Positions 1 through 8,943 of a stretch of DNA of 64,000 nucleotides are shown piece after piece. The notes beneath the pieces were generated by a model that saw only the letters and a list, made by a program, of their open reading frames with translations, did no database searches and was not told where the DNA came from. Position numbers and translations under genes: made by a program. The number at the start of each line of letters is the position of its first letter. The first letter of the stretch is position 1. Source of the stretch: Sphingomonas sp. ATCC 31555 (GTDB lineage Bacteria; Pseudomonadota; Alphaproteobacteria; Sphingomonadales; Sphingomonadaceae); contig NZ_ALBQ01000039.1 of NCBI RefSeq assembly GCF_000282895.1, forward strand, positions 35,111 through 99,110, written 5' to 3'.

Positions 1-1835
1 TCCTGCGCAGCATGGGCGGCGTGCTGCCCAGCGAAGGCGATCCCTATAACCGGCGGATCGCATTCACGCCCGGCCGGGCCTATTCGAACCTCACCACCGA
101 TTACGGCATTTCGTCGCGCGTCCGCTGGAACATCGGCGACACGCAGCTCACCTCGCTCACCGCCTATCGCGAGTACAAGTCGGGCGGCGCGGCGGACATC
201 GATTATGGCAATCTCGATCTCGTCTATCGGCCGAACGACGGCAACAGCTATCGCCAGTTCCACACCTTCACGCACGAAAGCCGCTTCTCGGGCACGATCT
301 TCGGCGACAAGCTCGATTGGCTGGTCGGCGGCTATTATGCGCACGAAAAGCTGCAGGTGGCGGATAATCTGCGCTTCGGCGCGCAATATGGCGCCTTCGC
401 CGCGTGCCGGATGGTCGCCACGCTCAACCCGGCGGCGGCGCTGCGCGATCCCAGCCGCCCCGGCTGCCTCAGCGCGCTCGGCCGCGCCGCGCTTACCCCG
501 GCGGTCGGCCCGCAGATCATCGGCGGCATCGATCGGCTGAGCACGCTCAACGATCGCGGCAGCGTGCGCGATCTCTACGATCAGACCAGCAACAACTGGG
601 CGCTGTTCACGCACAACATCTACCGCTTTACCGATCGCTTCAACGTCACCCTGGGGCTCCGCTACACCCGCGAAGCCAAGTCGCTTGCCGCCGGTTTCAA
701 CAACAACAACACCATCTGCCCGGCGCAGCAGGCGGCGCTGGCGCCGCTGTTGCGCAGCACGAACGCCACGCTCCAGTCGCTCGCGGGTGCGCTGGTCACG
801 CTCAGCTGCACCGGCAATTCCAGCTCGGCGATTACCGGCCTCGCCCTGAACGATCGGCTGAAGGAAGGCCAGCTGACCGGCACCGGCGTCCTCTCCTGGA
901 AGGTCAACGACGACACGCTGGTCTATGGCTCCTATGCGCGCGGCTACAAGGCGGGCGGCTATAATCTCGATCGCTCGGATCTCACCGCCACCGTGTTCGG
1001 CACGCCCGTGGCGGGCGATGTGCGCAACCTGCGCTTCGATCCCGAAACCGTGAACGCCTATGAGCTCGGCCTGAAATACAGCGCGCACAAGCTCACCGCC
1101 AATGTCGCGCTCTATCGCTCCGAATTCACCAATTTCCAGCTGAACACCTTCAACGGCACCAATTTCATCGTCCAGAATATCGGCGGCTGCAGCACGTCGC
1201 TGAACGGCACCGATCGCGACAATTCCTCCACCACCGGCGCCTGCACCGGCAAGGTCGGCAAGGGCGTGGTGACGCAGGGCGTCGAACTCGAAGTCGGCCT
1301 CACGCCCACGCATGATTTCAGCGTCAATCTCGGCTACACGCTGGCCGACGCGAAATACCGGCGCGATCTGGTGGGCAGCAAGGCGGGCGAGCCGCTCAAC
1401 GCCGCGCTGTTCCTGCTGTCGGGCAGCCAGATGTCGAACGCGCCGCGCCACACCGTGACCAGCGCGGTCACCTGGACGCCGGCGCTCGGCGGATCGGGGC
1501 TTACCGGGCTGCTCTATGTCGATGGCCGCCTGACCAGCGACTATAACACCGGATCGGATCTGTTCGCGGAGAAGCTGCAGGACGGCTTCTTCCTGATGAA
1601 CGCCCGCATCGGCGTGCGCGGCAAGGACGAGCGCTGGGCGCTCGAACTGTGGGCGCAGAACCTGCTCGATACCAACTATCAGCAGGTTGCGTTCAACCTG
1701 CCCTTCCAGGGCGCGGGCAGCCGGTCGCAGGTCCAGGCCTTCGGCGCGCCTGCCTTTGCCACCGCCAACACGCTGTTCGGCTCCTTCCTCGCCGAGCCGC
1801 GCACCTACGGCCTCACCCTGCGCTCGCGCTTCTAG
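1..1835 (+). CDS. TonB-dependent receptor (5' truncated by window edge)
   Basis: Outer-membrane receptor for TonB-powered import of a siderophore or carbohydrate. The frame is open from base 3 to the TAG at 1833-1835, so the signal peptide, TonB box and most of the plug lie outside the window. What remains is beta-barrel: amphipathic strands such as DKLDWLVGGYYAHEK and LVYGSYARGYKAGGY, and a chain end in Phe (LRSRF), the aromatic terminus recognised by the BAM machinery. Three Cys pairs (for example AACRMV with PGCLSA, and IGGCST with TGACTG) sit in predicted surface loops and could form disulfides. The barrel style, rich in Asn/Thr/Gly loops, is common in sphingomonads. Substrate cannot be told from sequence; the nearest enzyme gene is the GH35 protein about 2.5 kb away. 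Confidence 0.9.
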   Translation, partial: LRSMGGVLPSEGDPYNRRIAFTPGRAYSNLTTDYGISSRVRWNIGDTQLTSLTAYREYKSGGAADIDYGNLDLVYRPNDGNSYRQFHTFTHESRFSGTIFGDKLDWLVGGYYAHEKLQVADNLRFGAQYGAFAACRMVATLNPAAALRDPSRPGCLSALGRAALTPAVGPQIIGGIDRLSTLNDRGSVRDLYDQTSNNWALFTHNIYRFTDRFNVTLGLRYTREAKSLAAGFNNNNTICPAQQAALAPLLRSTNATLQSLAGALVTLSCTGNSSSAITGLALNDRLKEGQLTGTGVLSWKVNDDTLVYGSYARGYKAGGYNLDRSDLTATVFGTPVAGDVRNLRFDPETVNAYELGLKYSAHKLTANVALYRSEFTNFQLNTFNGTNFIVQNIGGCSTSLNGTDRDNSSTTGACTGKVGKGVVTQGVELEVGLTPTHDFSVNLGYTLADAKYRRDLVGSKAGEPLNAALFLLSGSQMSNAPRHTVTSAVTWTPALGGSGLTGLLYVDGRLTSDYNTGSDLFAEKLQDGFFLMNARIGVRGKDERWALELWAQNLLDTNYQQVAFNLPFQGAGSRSQVQAFGAPAFATANTLFGSFLAEPRTYGLTLRSRF

Positions 1836-2077
1836 GCCGCGGACGGGCGGCTTCGGTAGGACAGGAATCGCGATCCCGATCGTTCAGCGTTGCGATCGCG
1901 GCACCCGAAACCTGCCGTTGGTTCCTCTCCGAAGGCAGAGGTTGGGACTTAGCTGTCATCCGCAATGGCTGAAACGATCATCAAAGCTCACGGGCGGCGA
2001 GGATATCGACGATCGGTCAGCCAGCCTTCATTAGAGGCGTGCTGGTTTGGTGCCGCACCGTTCGGTATCCTCGTGAA

Positions 2078-3166
2078 ATGAACCTAGGCCAACTCGACGC
2101 CGCGATACGAGCGGGAGCTATCAGCACCATTTTGCTGCTGGCTTGGCTCCTGCTTTGCCAGCGCCGAAGGGTCGGCTTGCCAGCCGCTCTGTTCCCTCCG
2201 TTGGCGCTTTGTCTGGCCGGGTTCGTCATCAGCAATACGCCGATCGCCGCGCTCGCCCCGGCCGGTATCGTCGGCACCGTCGCTCACACCGCGAGCGGTT
2301 TCACCGTCATCTTCTTATGGTGGTTTTGCCTGTCGTGCTTCGACAGCCGTTTCAGGTTGAGAGGCGGCGTACTGGGCATCGGCCTCGCCTGGGCGGCCAT
2401 TGCGGCGCTGGACCGCGGACTGCTCGGTGACGTATTTGCGGGTAAGGGGCTGTCCCTCCTGCTCGTGCCGCTGGGCTTTGCGATCATCGGCCACATGGTC
2501 TGGAGGCTTCTGGCCGAACGGCAGGGCGATCTGATCGAGCAACGCCACCACGCCCGGATCCTGGTCGCGGCCCTGCTCGGCGGAATGCTGTTCATCGACT
2601 TGGCGGCCGACGCGCTATTTGGCTTTGCCTGGCGGCCCCTTGCGTTCGCCCTGACGCAAAACGCAATGATTTTTGCCTTCGGGCTATGGCTATCAGGCAA
2701 ACTGCTCGACGTTCGTGCCGACATCCTGACCTTCGGCGTCAGGGAAGAAAGGCGGACATCGGCCGAGGCTTTACCTTTGGCGGTTCCCCGCCGTAGCGAC
2801 GGACTGCACTGCCGGCTGTCCGTCCTGATGGACACCGAGAAGGTGTTCCTCGATCCCCAACTGACCTTCGCGACTTTCGCAGACCGCATGGGAGCGCCGG
2901 AGCGTACCGTGCGGACCCTGATCAATCACGAGCTGGGCTACGATCATTTCCGTACCTTCCTGAACCATTATCGGGTCGCGGAGGCGCGTCGGTTGCTCAG
3001 CGATCCGAGCCGGACCGACAAACTCATCACCATCGCTTTCGACAGCGGTTTCGCATCGCTCGCCAGCTTCAACCGTGCGTTCCTTGCGATCGAGGGGTGC
3101 GCCCCTAGCGATTATCGCCGTCAGAACCAACCAGGCGGCACAAACCTGGCAAATGCCGGTATCTGA
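2078..3166 (+). CDS. Membrane-anchored AraC-family transcriptional regulator
   Basis: About 362 residues. The N-terminal 200 contain six or seven hydrophobic segments (for example AISTILLLAWLLL, LSLLLVPLGFAII, LVAALLGGMLFIDL), followed by a hydrophilic linker and a C-terminal AraC/XylS double helix-turn-helix (roughly residues 265-350). The second motif reads ITIAFDSGFASLASFNRAF, close to the family consensus. The architecture indicates a one-component regulator whose sensor lies in the membrane. I prefer the ATG at 2078, directly before the first membrane segment, over the ATG at 2039, which would add 13 charged residues. It precedes the CPBP protease gene by 81 bases on the same strand, so the two may be co-transcribed. 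Ligand and targets are unknown. Confidence 0.8.
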   Translation: MNLGQLDAAIRAGAISTILLLAWLLLCQRRRVGLPAALFPPLALCLAGFVISNTPIAALAPAGIVGTVAHTASGFTVIFLWWFCLSCFDSRFRLRGGVLGIGLAWAAIAALDRGLLGDVFAGKGLSLLLVPLGFAIIGHMVWRLLAERQGDLIEQRHHARILVAALLGGMLFIDLAADALFGFAWRPLAFALTQNAMIFAFGLWLSGKLLDVRADILTFGVREERRTSAEALPLAVPRRSDGLHCRLSVLMDTEKVFLDPQLTFATFADRMGAPERTVRTLINHELGYDHFRTFLNHYRVAEARRLLSDPSRTDKLITIAFDSGFASLASFNRAFLAIEGCAPSDYRRQNQPGGTNLANAGI

Positions 3167-3247
3167 GGAGCGAAATGCCGGCTTCTGAGAAGGCGGATCG
3201 TCGCGGCGGAGATAGCATGCCTCCTTTCACAGTATAAGGGCGCGCGG

Positions 3248-3961
3248 GTGAACGGACTGATGGGCTTGGGGGGAGTGCTGGTAATCCTCCTCGTTCTGGG
3301 AACGATGATGGGGTGCGTCGATCGACGACGCTTCTCGCCCCGCTGGCTGCTGATCGCGGCACTGCTGGTCGCGGTCAACGATGCGCTTCTTACCCGCTTT
3401 TACGGATTCCTGCCCGATCTGATCGGCGGCGACTGGAACTGGCAGGGCAAGCTCCTGGCCTTGGCCGCCACCCTCGCCATTGCCGCACTGCCGGCGTTCG
3501 GTTTTCACCGGGTCGGCTTCACTACGGCACAGGCACCTGGCAGCCTGAAGGCCGCGGTACCGGTCGCGATGCTCTACTGCGCCGTCTTCGTTGTCATTGC
3601 CATGGCGTTTCCCGGCGGCCGGTCCAGCGGCGAAGAGATCGCCTTCCAATTGATCATGCCGGGTTTGGAGGAGGAGCCGTTCTACCGGGGCATTCTGCTG
3701 TTCGCACTCGACCGGGCTTTCACCGGCAGGAAACGTCTCCTCGGCGTCGATTGGGGATGGGGCGCCGTGCTGTCATGTGTCCTGTTCGGGATCGCGCATG
3801 CCTTCGGCTTCTCTCATGGCAGCTTCTCCTTCGATCCTATCACGATGGCGCTGACGGCAATCCCGTCGTTCATCGCCATCTGGCTTCGCCTGCGGACGGG
3901 AAGTCTGTTCTTGCCGGTCCTACTGCACAATTTTGGCAACTCGTTCTCGCTCCTCGCCTGA
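3248..3961 (+). CDS. CPBP family intramembrane metalloprotease
   Basis: Integral membrane protein of 237 residues with about six hydrophobic helices. It carries the Abi/CPBP (CAAX-protease and bacteriocin-processing) signature: EEEPFYRG at residues 141-148, the paired Glu plus Arg motif, then HAFGFSH at about 184-190 and LLHNFGN near the end. These supply the Glu and His residues of the active site. Family members cleave peptide bonds within membranes; bacterial substrates are mostly unknown. The start is a GTG at 3248; an internal ATG at 3260 is possible. It follows the membrane-bound AraC-type regulator, an arrangement compatible with sensing and proteolysis of one signal, although this is inference. 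Confidence 0.8.
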   Translation: MNGLMGLGGVLVILLVLGTMMGCVDRRRFSPRWLLIAALLVAVNDALLTRFYGFLPDLIGGDWNWQGKLLALAATLAIAALPAFGFHRVGFTTAQAPGSLKAAVPVAMLYCAVFVVIAMAFPGGRSSGEEIAFQLIMPGLEEEPFYRGILLFALDRAFTGRKRLLGVDWGWGAVLSCVLFGIAHAFGFSHGSFSFDPITMALTAIPSFIAIWLRLRTGSLFLPVLLHNFGNSFSLLA

Positions 3962-4378
3962 TGCGTTTTCCCGGAACGCCACGTCGAAGGTAGGAAACGG
4001 AACCGCCACGGGTTCTCTACCGGAAGTGTCGAGAAACCATGAGGATCGATGGAGCCGAAGCTCCTGGGGGACACACGTAGATTGCCATCAGCACTGCCGA
4101 TAATCGCTTTCGGCATGTGCGGTCTTTCCCGCTACCGAACGGGAATGGCGTATGCTGGTCGAATGCCGCCGGGAGCGATGTGCTTTGGGACTTTGCTGTC
4201 GTTCCACTGTCACTTGTCGCACGTCGGCTATCGTCAGAAGCCGACGTTCAACTTTCGCCCGACCGGCACCTCGGAACGTCAGAAGCTGGGCCGGGAGCCG
4301 ACAGACCGTTTTCGGGAGTGATGTCGGGAATAGCCGCTATTTCAGCCGACAGACTCTCCATCGATCGTGGAACAAACG
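3962..4378. other. Intergenic stretch with no supported gene
   Basis: About 417 bases between two convergent genes, the CPBP protease and the GH35 enzyme. Several short open frames exist, but none has a credible ribosome site, codon bias or recognisable product. I see no rRNA, tRNA or clear intrinsic terminator here. It could be decayed accessory sequence. Confidence 0.5.
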
Positions 4379-6064
4379 TCAGCGGTACCGATACAATCGA
4401 ACCCGATAGACCTTCCGGTCGGCGGCATCCCCGGAAAACAGGCGCAGCGACTGACCTTGACCGGTTTCATCGCCGTTGAGGCGCCGGCCGGTCACCATCC
4501 GGCCGTCCCTCAAAAGCTGTTCGTCGATACTCTCGATCCCGACGATCGGCGCGCCGGGGCGATCGGTAGTGAAGCTAAGCTGCGAATCGCCGCTGCCAAC
4601 GACGATGAACTCGTCTGCCGCTGTCTGCATGAACATCGCGGCGATGCGGCTCATCTGATCGACATCTCCCTTGGGGCCGCCCGCCCGGCTCATATTCACG
4701 ATGTAGTCGCCAATCCGACCGCGACCAGCGCGTTGTGCGCCGCCTTCCATGATGACGGTCGTGATCTGGCCGTCCGCCTGTTTCTGAAGGATCATCGGAG
4801 CAAGGGGCGCAAGTTGTCCATAGAGCGCGGCCATGGCCGGATCTCCGTCGCCTGCGGCGCTAAGCCCGATGCTGGCGTCGCCCTGAAGTACGACGCCCTG
4901 ACCATCAATTCCAAATGGCGAGAAGCCAATCGCCTTAAGCGTGCCGTAGCTGAAAAGTGCGTTGGCCGCACCGGCTGCCCCGCCCCGCGCCTCCGGGACG
5001 AGCAACGGATTGTCGCGACGGGCATATTGTGACGACCAGTTTACGTAATCCTCGAAATAGATATCGGGGGCTAGAAAATCCAGCGATGGCGCGCCGGCCT
5101 TGTAGACGTCGATCGCGAAGGGCAGCGGTCCGCCAGAATTATACTGTCCGGGCTCGTAGTTCGGCCGGATAAGCGCAGCGTTGGTGAACATCGGCAGCGC
5201 ATGTTCCGCCTTCCCGGCGGCGGTCACTTTTTCGATGAAGGTTGCATAGGCCCAGGACATGAAAAGCGAATCCGTCATGCTGGTATCGCCGAATACCTCC
5301 TGCCAAGTTCCGGTCGTATGTGCGCCTGCGGCTTCCCAGGCGGTTCGAAGCTCCGGATGCAGCCTCGTGCGGCGTTCGGTGAGGTGGCGCATCAACGCAT
5401 CGGGCACCTGGCCCTTGAAGGCTGCTTCGGCTGCAGGGGAATGATCGCGCGATTCCGGGATGATGCCGACTTCGTTCTCGACCTGCATCATCAGCACCGT
5501 GTGCTGTGTGCCGTCGACCTTGCGGATATGGCGCATGAGCTGAGCAAAGGCGCGGGCATCGGCGTCACGCGAGGTTGCTGAAAAGGGCGATAGCCGCTCG
5601 GTCCCTCGGCCATCGCTGGCCTGTACGCGGGGGAAGCGTTCTTGATCACGCTTCACCCATGCAGGGACGTAGCTGGAATAAGTATTCTTCCATGCGCCGA
5701 ACCACAGGATGACGATGCGCAAGTCATTTTCGCGCGCGCCCTTTAGCAGCCCGTCGACATTGCTGAAGTCGAATCGGCCCTCCTCCGGCTCAATCGTTTC
5801 CCAGGCAACGGGAACAAGAACGGTATTAAGGTTCATCGACTTCAGCTTGGGCCAGATCGGCGCCATGAAGGCCAAATCGCTGCTGCTGGAGTTCCGCGTC
5901 TCACCGCCCAGCACCAGATAGGGTTTGCCGTCAACGATGAGCTGCGTCGCTTCGCCCCGCCGCTCCAGATGAGGTGCGGCCGAGGACTGTGCCTGTGCGA
6001 TCGCCGCGCATGGAGTTGTCAGGCCGGTTACGATCAAGGCAAGTGCGGTAAACAGGCTACGCAT
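4379..6064 (-). CDS. Secreted glycoside hydrolase family 35 (beta-galactosidase-like, DUF5597 C-terminus)
   Basis: About 561 residues with a signal peptide (MRSLFTALALIVTGL through AIAQA). The start at 6064 has GGAGGGGG five bases upstream; an in-frame ATG at 6088 lacks this. The (beta/alpha)8 catalytic region runs from residue 40 to about 390. QVENEVG (acid/base Glu198) and LLVPEARGG (nucleophile Glu358) match the GH35 catalytic pair. The region after 400 resembles the DUF5597 domain found on Bacteroidetes and sphingomonad GH35 enzymes. It probably removes terminal beta-galactosyl or related residues from plant polysaccharide fragments in the periplasm. It stands alone on its strand, converging on the CPBP gene. 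The exact sugar specificity is not determinable. Confidence 0.85.
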   Translation of the reverse strand: MRSLFTALALIVTGLTTPCAAIAQAQSSAAPHLERRGEATQLIVDGKPYLVLGGETRNSSSSDLAFMAPIWPKLKSMNLNTVLVPVAWETIEPEEGRFDFSNVDGLLKGARENDLRIVILWFGAWKNTYSSYVPAWVKRDQERFPRVQASDGRGTERLSPFSATSRDADARAFAQLMRHIRKVDGTQHTVLMMQVENEVGIIPESRDHSPAAEAAFKGQVPDALMRHLTERRTRLHPELRTAWEAAGAHTTGTWQEVFGDTSMTDSLFMSWAYATFIEKVTAAGKAEHALPMFTNAALIRPNYEPGQYNSGGPLPFAIDVYKAGAPSLDFLAPDIYFEDYVNWSSQYARRDNPLLVPEARGGAAGAANALFSYGTLKAIGFSPFGIDGQGVVLQGDASIGLSAAGDGDPAMAALYGQLAPLAPMILQKQADGQITTVIMEGGAQRAGRGRIGDYIVNMSRAGGPKGDVDQMSRIAAMFMQTAADEFIVVGSGDSQLSFTTDRPGAPIVGIESIDEQLLRDGRMVTGRRLNGDETGQGQSLRLFSGDAADRKVYRVRLYRYR

Positions 6065-6736
6065 TCGGTCCCCCTCCGGCTGGCGCACGCTGGATTTTTC
6101 GACATCCTAACGGCTTGTTGCTGCTGATAAGGCAATTTCGAAAAGAAGATTGGCACGACAAAGTTCTTAAACACCACGCCACCCTAGATCGGCAACCGGC
6201 CTGACCGGCGCGGGCTACATTTTCGAGCATGAATACGCCTGCCACCTTCTTGTACGCGTGAACGGGCGTAATCAGCTCTGGGCAAAATTGCAGGGTTTAT
6301 ATGCTTGCTATGAAGCCCAGTTGCCGTGCTGAGCGGCCTGCAGTTCATTGGTGTGTCGCAGAATCGAATTCGTGCGCCCCACTGCATCCCTGGACTGGCC
6401 GAGAGAGCCAAGACGCACGTTCCCGATCGCCGCGCTCAGGCGCAACCTCGTTTGTCGCTTTAGATGCGCGGGCCGGATCGAGGACGATCGCGATGACTAT
6501 GACCAGCTTCAGTTGGCGCTGACAGCGGCGGCCGTCTAATGGGAGCCGACGGCCAACGTTGGCCATTCGCGGCTGCCCTCGCTGATAGATGAACGAATGT
6601 CGGCTTTCACGCGGTCGCTTCAATCAATGAAACGACCGAGTATGGGGCGCAAAGCCGACCGGCCAATTTGCGCTACCCGAATGGCGGGTTTCAGACAAAG
6701 CCGGCGTTCGCATCAGCGACGCTGAATGTCTTGAGC
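6065..6736. other. Intergenic stretch with no supported gene
   Basis: About 670 bases upstream of the GH35 gene. GC and codon use look irregular, and the small open frames on either strand have no ribosome sites or recognisable products. The first 100-150 bases must hold the GH35 promoter, but I cannot assign -35/-10 boxes with confidence. Together with the adjoining inverted-repeat element this looks like a site of past insertion and decay. Confidence 0.45.
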
Positions 6737-6915
6737 CGGTCGATTGTGTTGAAAAACTCCGTGAGCGGCTGACCGACAGCGATGGAGTGCAACATGAATT
6801 CGCACGGACCACCTGACCAATTATCAAACTACAACTGGCGAGCTATTTTAGCATCGATATTTCAGTGCTGACCACCATGATCGGCCCGCGAAGAGTTTTT
6901 CAACACAATCGGTCG
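6737..6915. repeat. Small element bounded by 23-bp inverted repeats (MITE-like or IS remnant)
   Basis: Bases 6737-6759 and the reverse complement of 6893-6915 match at 21 of 23 positions, both sharing CGATTGTGTTGAAAAACTC. The 133 bases between them encode no recognisable protein. Inverted termini of this length around a non-coding core suit a miniature inverted-repeat element or the residue of an insertion sequence. No clear target-site duplication was found next to the arms. Confidence 0.55.
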
Positions 6916-7038
6916 CCTGCTGCCGCAGAACGTTCACCCGCCGCTCGTCACCGCCCACTCGCGGTAAGCGTTGACTGCAGTCCTCGGCAACGCGCGCCGT
7001 GTTCCGGTGCCGAGGGCCGGCACCGGGACGACGCTCCT

Positions 7039-7773
7039 TCAGTCTTGCCGGCGCAGGAAGACGGTGACGCGGGCCTCGCCTTGGGGCCCCGGAACGGCGC
7101 GCAGATCCGTTGCCACGATCTTGAATCCGGCCCCCGCGAGCCGCTCGCGCAAGGCGTCGCTTCGAACCCCGGCCTTGGCGCGCTTCACCGCGCCGGGCGG
7201 CACACTGCCCTCGACGCGGCACAACGTCGCGGCACATTGGACTGCGTTCGATTGAACGCCGTCGACCAGCGCGAAAAGCGCCCAGACCCGCAGCTCGGAC
7301 GGTGCCGCCCACTCGGTGTCGCGCGCCTCTGCGGCGAAGCGGGCCTGATAGGGTGCGAGCGGGGATGCAGCCTGCGCGGACGCTGCCGGCGGTCGCGGCG
7401 GAGAAGCGATCTGCGTAGCGACAAAGGCTAGGGCAGCAACGGCGGTGATGACGAACATGATAATGAAGCTCCTCGGCCCCCGGCGAGCCACCATGACCGC
7501 GCCGGGCGCCTGCGGTTCTGCGTCGGCCAAACCATGCCCCGGAACCTCCATTTCCTTGTCCCAATTTTCTTGGGCGGCAAGGCGGCGGGCAAGCTCGCGG
7601 CTGCTGGCGGCGCCCGTCTTGCGGCGCGCCTCGCGCAGTCGCTCGTTGACGGCATGGATGGAGAGATTCATCGCCGCTGCGATGGATTTCGTGGTGTGGC
7701 CCTTGGCCAACAGCGCGAGCACCTGGCGTTCGGCCGGACTCAAGCGCGGCAACGGGTCCGGGGACGACGACAT
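7039..7773 (-). CDS. LuxR-type HTH protein with transmembrane segment and C-terminal periplasmic domain
   Basis: About 244 residues from the ATG at 7773; an ATG at 7815 is an alternative. Residues 10-65 are a LuxR/GerE helix-turn-helix (LSPAERQVLALLAKGHTTKS, then IHAVNERLREARRK). A hydrophobic span near residue 105 (SFIIMFVITAVAALAFVAT) is followed by a 120-residue domain with two Cys (QCAATLCRVEG) that would lie in the periplasm. This HTH-helix-sensor order suggests a transmembrane one-component regulator resembling ToxR-like proteins in topology. No phosphoacceptor domain is present. It is upstream of nothing obvious on its own strand; dapF lies 190 bases away on the same strand. Function beyond DNA binding is unknown. 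Confidence 0.75.
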   Translation of the reverse strand: MSSSPDPLPRLSPAERQVLALLAKGHTTKSIAAAMNLSIHAVNERLREARRKTGAASSRELARRLAAQENWDKEMEVPGHGLADAEPQAPGAVMVARRGPRSFIIMFVITAVAALAFVATQIASPPRPPAASAQAASPLAPYQARFAAEARDTEWAAPSELRVWALFALVDGVQSNAVQCAATLCRVEGSVPPGAVKRAKAGVRSDALRERLAGAGFKIVATDLRAVPGPQGEARVTVFLRRQD

Positions 7774-7965
7774 GGCACAGGTATCGCCGCCGATCGCGCC
7801 CGCGACAAGACGCAAGGTTGCGCGCTCCGCGAACGGTCAAATCCGGTCGGCAAGTGTCGCACGACGGGCCGGCGTAACAACAGCGATGCTTATCTGTGTC
7901 CCGAACGCGGTCAGGTCCGCGCCCCCGCGTTCCGCCGGTCAGGCGGGTCGCCCTGGGTTTACGCC

Positions 7966-8910
7966 CTAGCGGGTGCCGGCGACAAGCGCGGCCCAGGCGC
8001 TGCGTTCCGCGTCGCGCACCCGCAGCGTCTCCACCGCGCCCAGCGTGCCGCCGGCAAGGTCGACGTCGATCGCCAATTCGGCCTCGAACGTGGCGTTGCC
8101 GCTCAGCATCACGCAACGATCCTGCTCCGCCTGGCCGCGTACCATGCCGCCGCGGTTGAACACCGCGACCGGGGTGGCGAACGGCACGCGCCCGGTCAGC
8201 GCCGCGCTCAGCACCGATGCGGCCATCGCGCTGCCGCAGCTGTCGGTCAGGCCCACGCCGCGCTCGAAGGTGCGCACGAACAGGCTGGTCGGCCCCCGCT
8301 GCTCGACGAACGAGACGTTCGCGCGCGCCGGGATCAGCGCCGGCCGACTTTCGCACCAGCGGCCCAGCGCCACCAGTTCCGCCTCGTCCACCTGGTCGAC
8401 AAAGGTCACCAGATGCGGGTTCGGCATCGCCACCGCCGTGAAGCGGCGCGGATTGGGCAGGCCGTGGATCGGCGCATCGATCACCTGCTCGGCCGCGCCG
8501 ATCAGCCCCACATCGGCGGCGCGCGTCGAATTCGGCCCCACCAGCGTGCGGATCGTCGTCACGCCGGCGGCGATATCGGCGTCGCGGGCGGCCGTCGCAG
8601 TGCTGGTCTTCAGCTTCACCTGCGCGGTGTCGATCCCCAGCACCTCGAAGCCCAGCCGCGCGGTGCACCGCAGGCCGTTGAGGCAGGTCTCGGCCTCGGA
8701 CCCGTCCGAATTCCACATGCGCATGCCGAAGCGGTGGCCGTCGTCGCCCGGCACCAGCGCCAGCAGCCCGTCGCCGCCCACCGGCCCGGCGCGGTCGGCG
8801 AGCAGGCGGGCGAGCGTCGCCCAGTCGGCGTCGGACAGCGCCAGCGCGCGGGCGTCGATCAGCGGGAAGTCGTTTCCCGAACCATGGCATTTGATGAAGG
8901 CGATGCGCAT
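7966..8910 (-). CDS. dapF: Diaminopimelate epimerase family protein
   Basis: 314 residues; typical DapF has about 275. The fold signatures are clear: FIKCHGSGNDF at the start, NSDGSEAETC around the first catalytic Cys (76), PNPHLVTF, and ERGVGLTDSC with the second Cys (225). DapF interconverts LL- and meso-diaminopimelate for lysine and peptidoglycan synthesis by a two-Cys mechanism, and both Cys are kept. Two substrate-contact positions differ from the canonical enzyme: CGNG reads CLNG, and the Glu of GET reads Leu (GLT). The protein is therefore either a lineage variant or a paralogue with altered substrate. It is followed by a GST gene on the opposite-facing side of a short gap, same strand. 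Confidence 0.75.
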   Translation of the reverse strand: MRIAFIKCHGSGNDFPLIDARALALSDADWATLARLLADRAGPVGGDGLLALVPGDDGHRFGMRMWNSDGSEAETCLNGLRCTARLGFEVLGIDTAQVKLKTSTATAARDADIAAGVTTIRTLVGPNSTRAADVGLIGAAEQVIDAPIHGLPNPRRFTAVAMPNPHLVTFVDQVDEAELVALGRWCESRPALIPARANVSFVEQRGPTSLFVRTFERGVGLTDSCGSAMAASVLSAALTGRVPFATPVAVFNRGGMVRGQAEQDRCVMLSGNATFEAELAIDVDLAGGTLGAVETLRVRDAERSAWAALVAGTR

Positions 8911-8943
8911 GGCCGACCCTCTAGGCCGTGGGCAGCGCTTTGG

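Noticed and set aside
6848..8890. A 680-codon frame on the minus strand
   Set aside because: Spans the gap and overlaps both dapF and the LuxR-type gene out of frame; Arg-rich low-complexity product.
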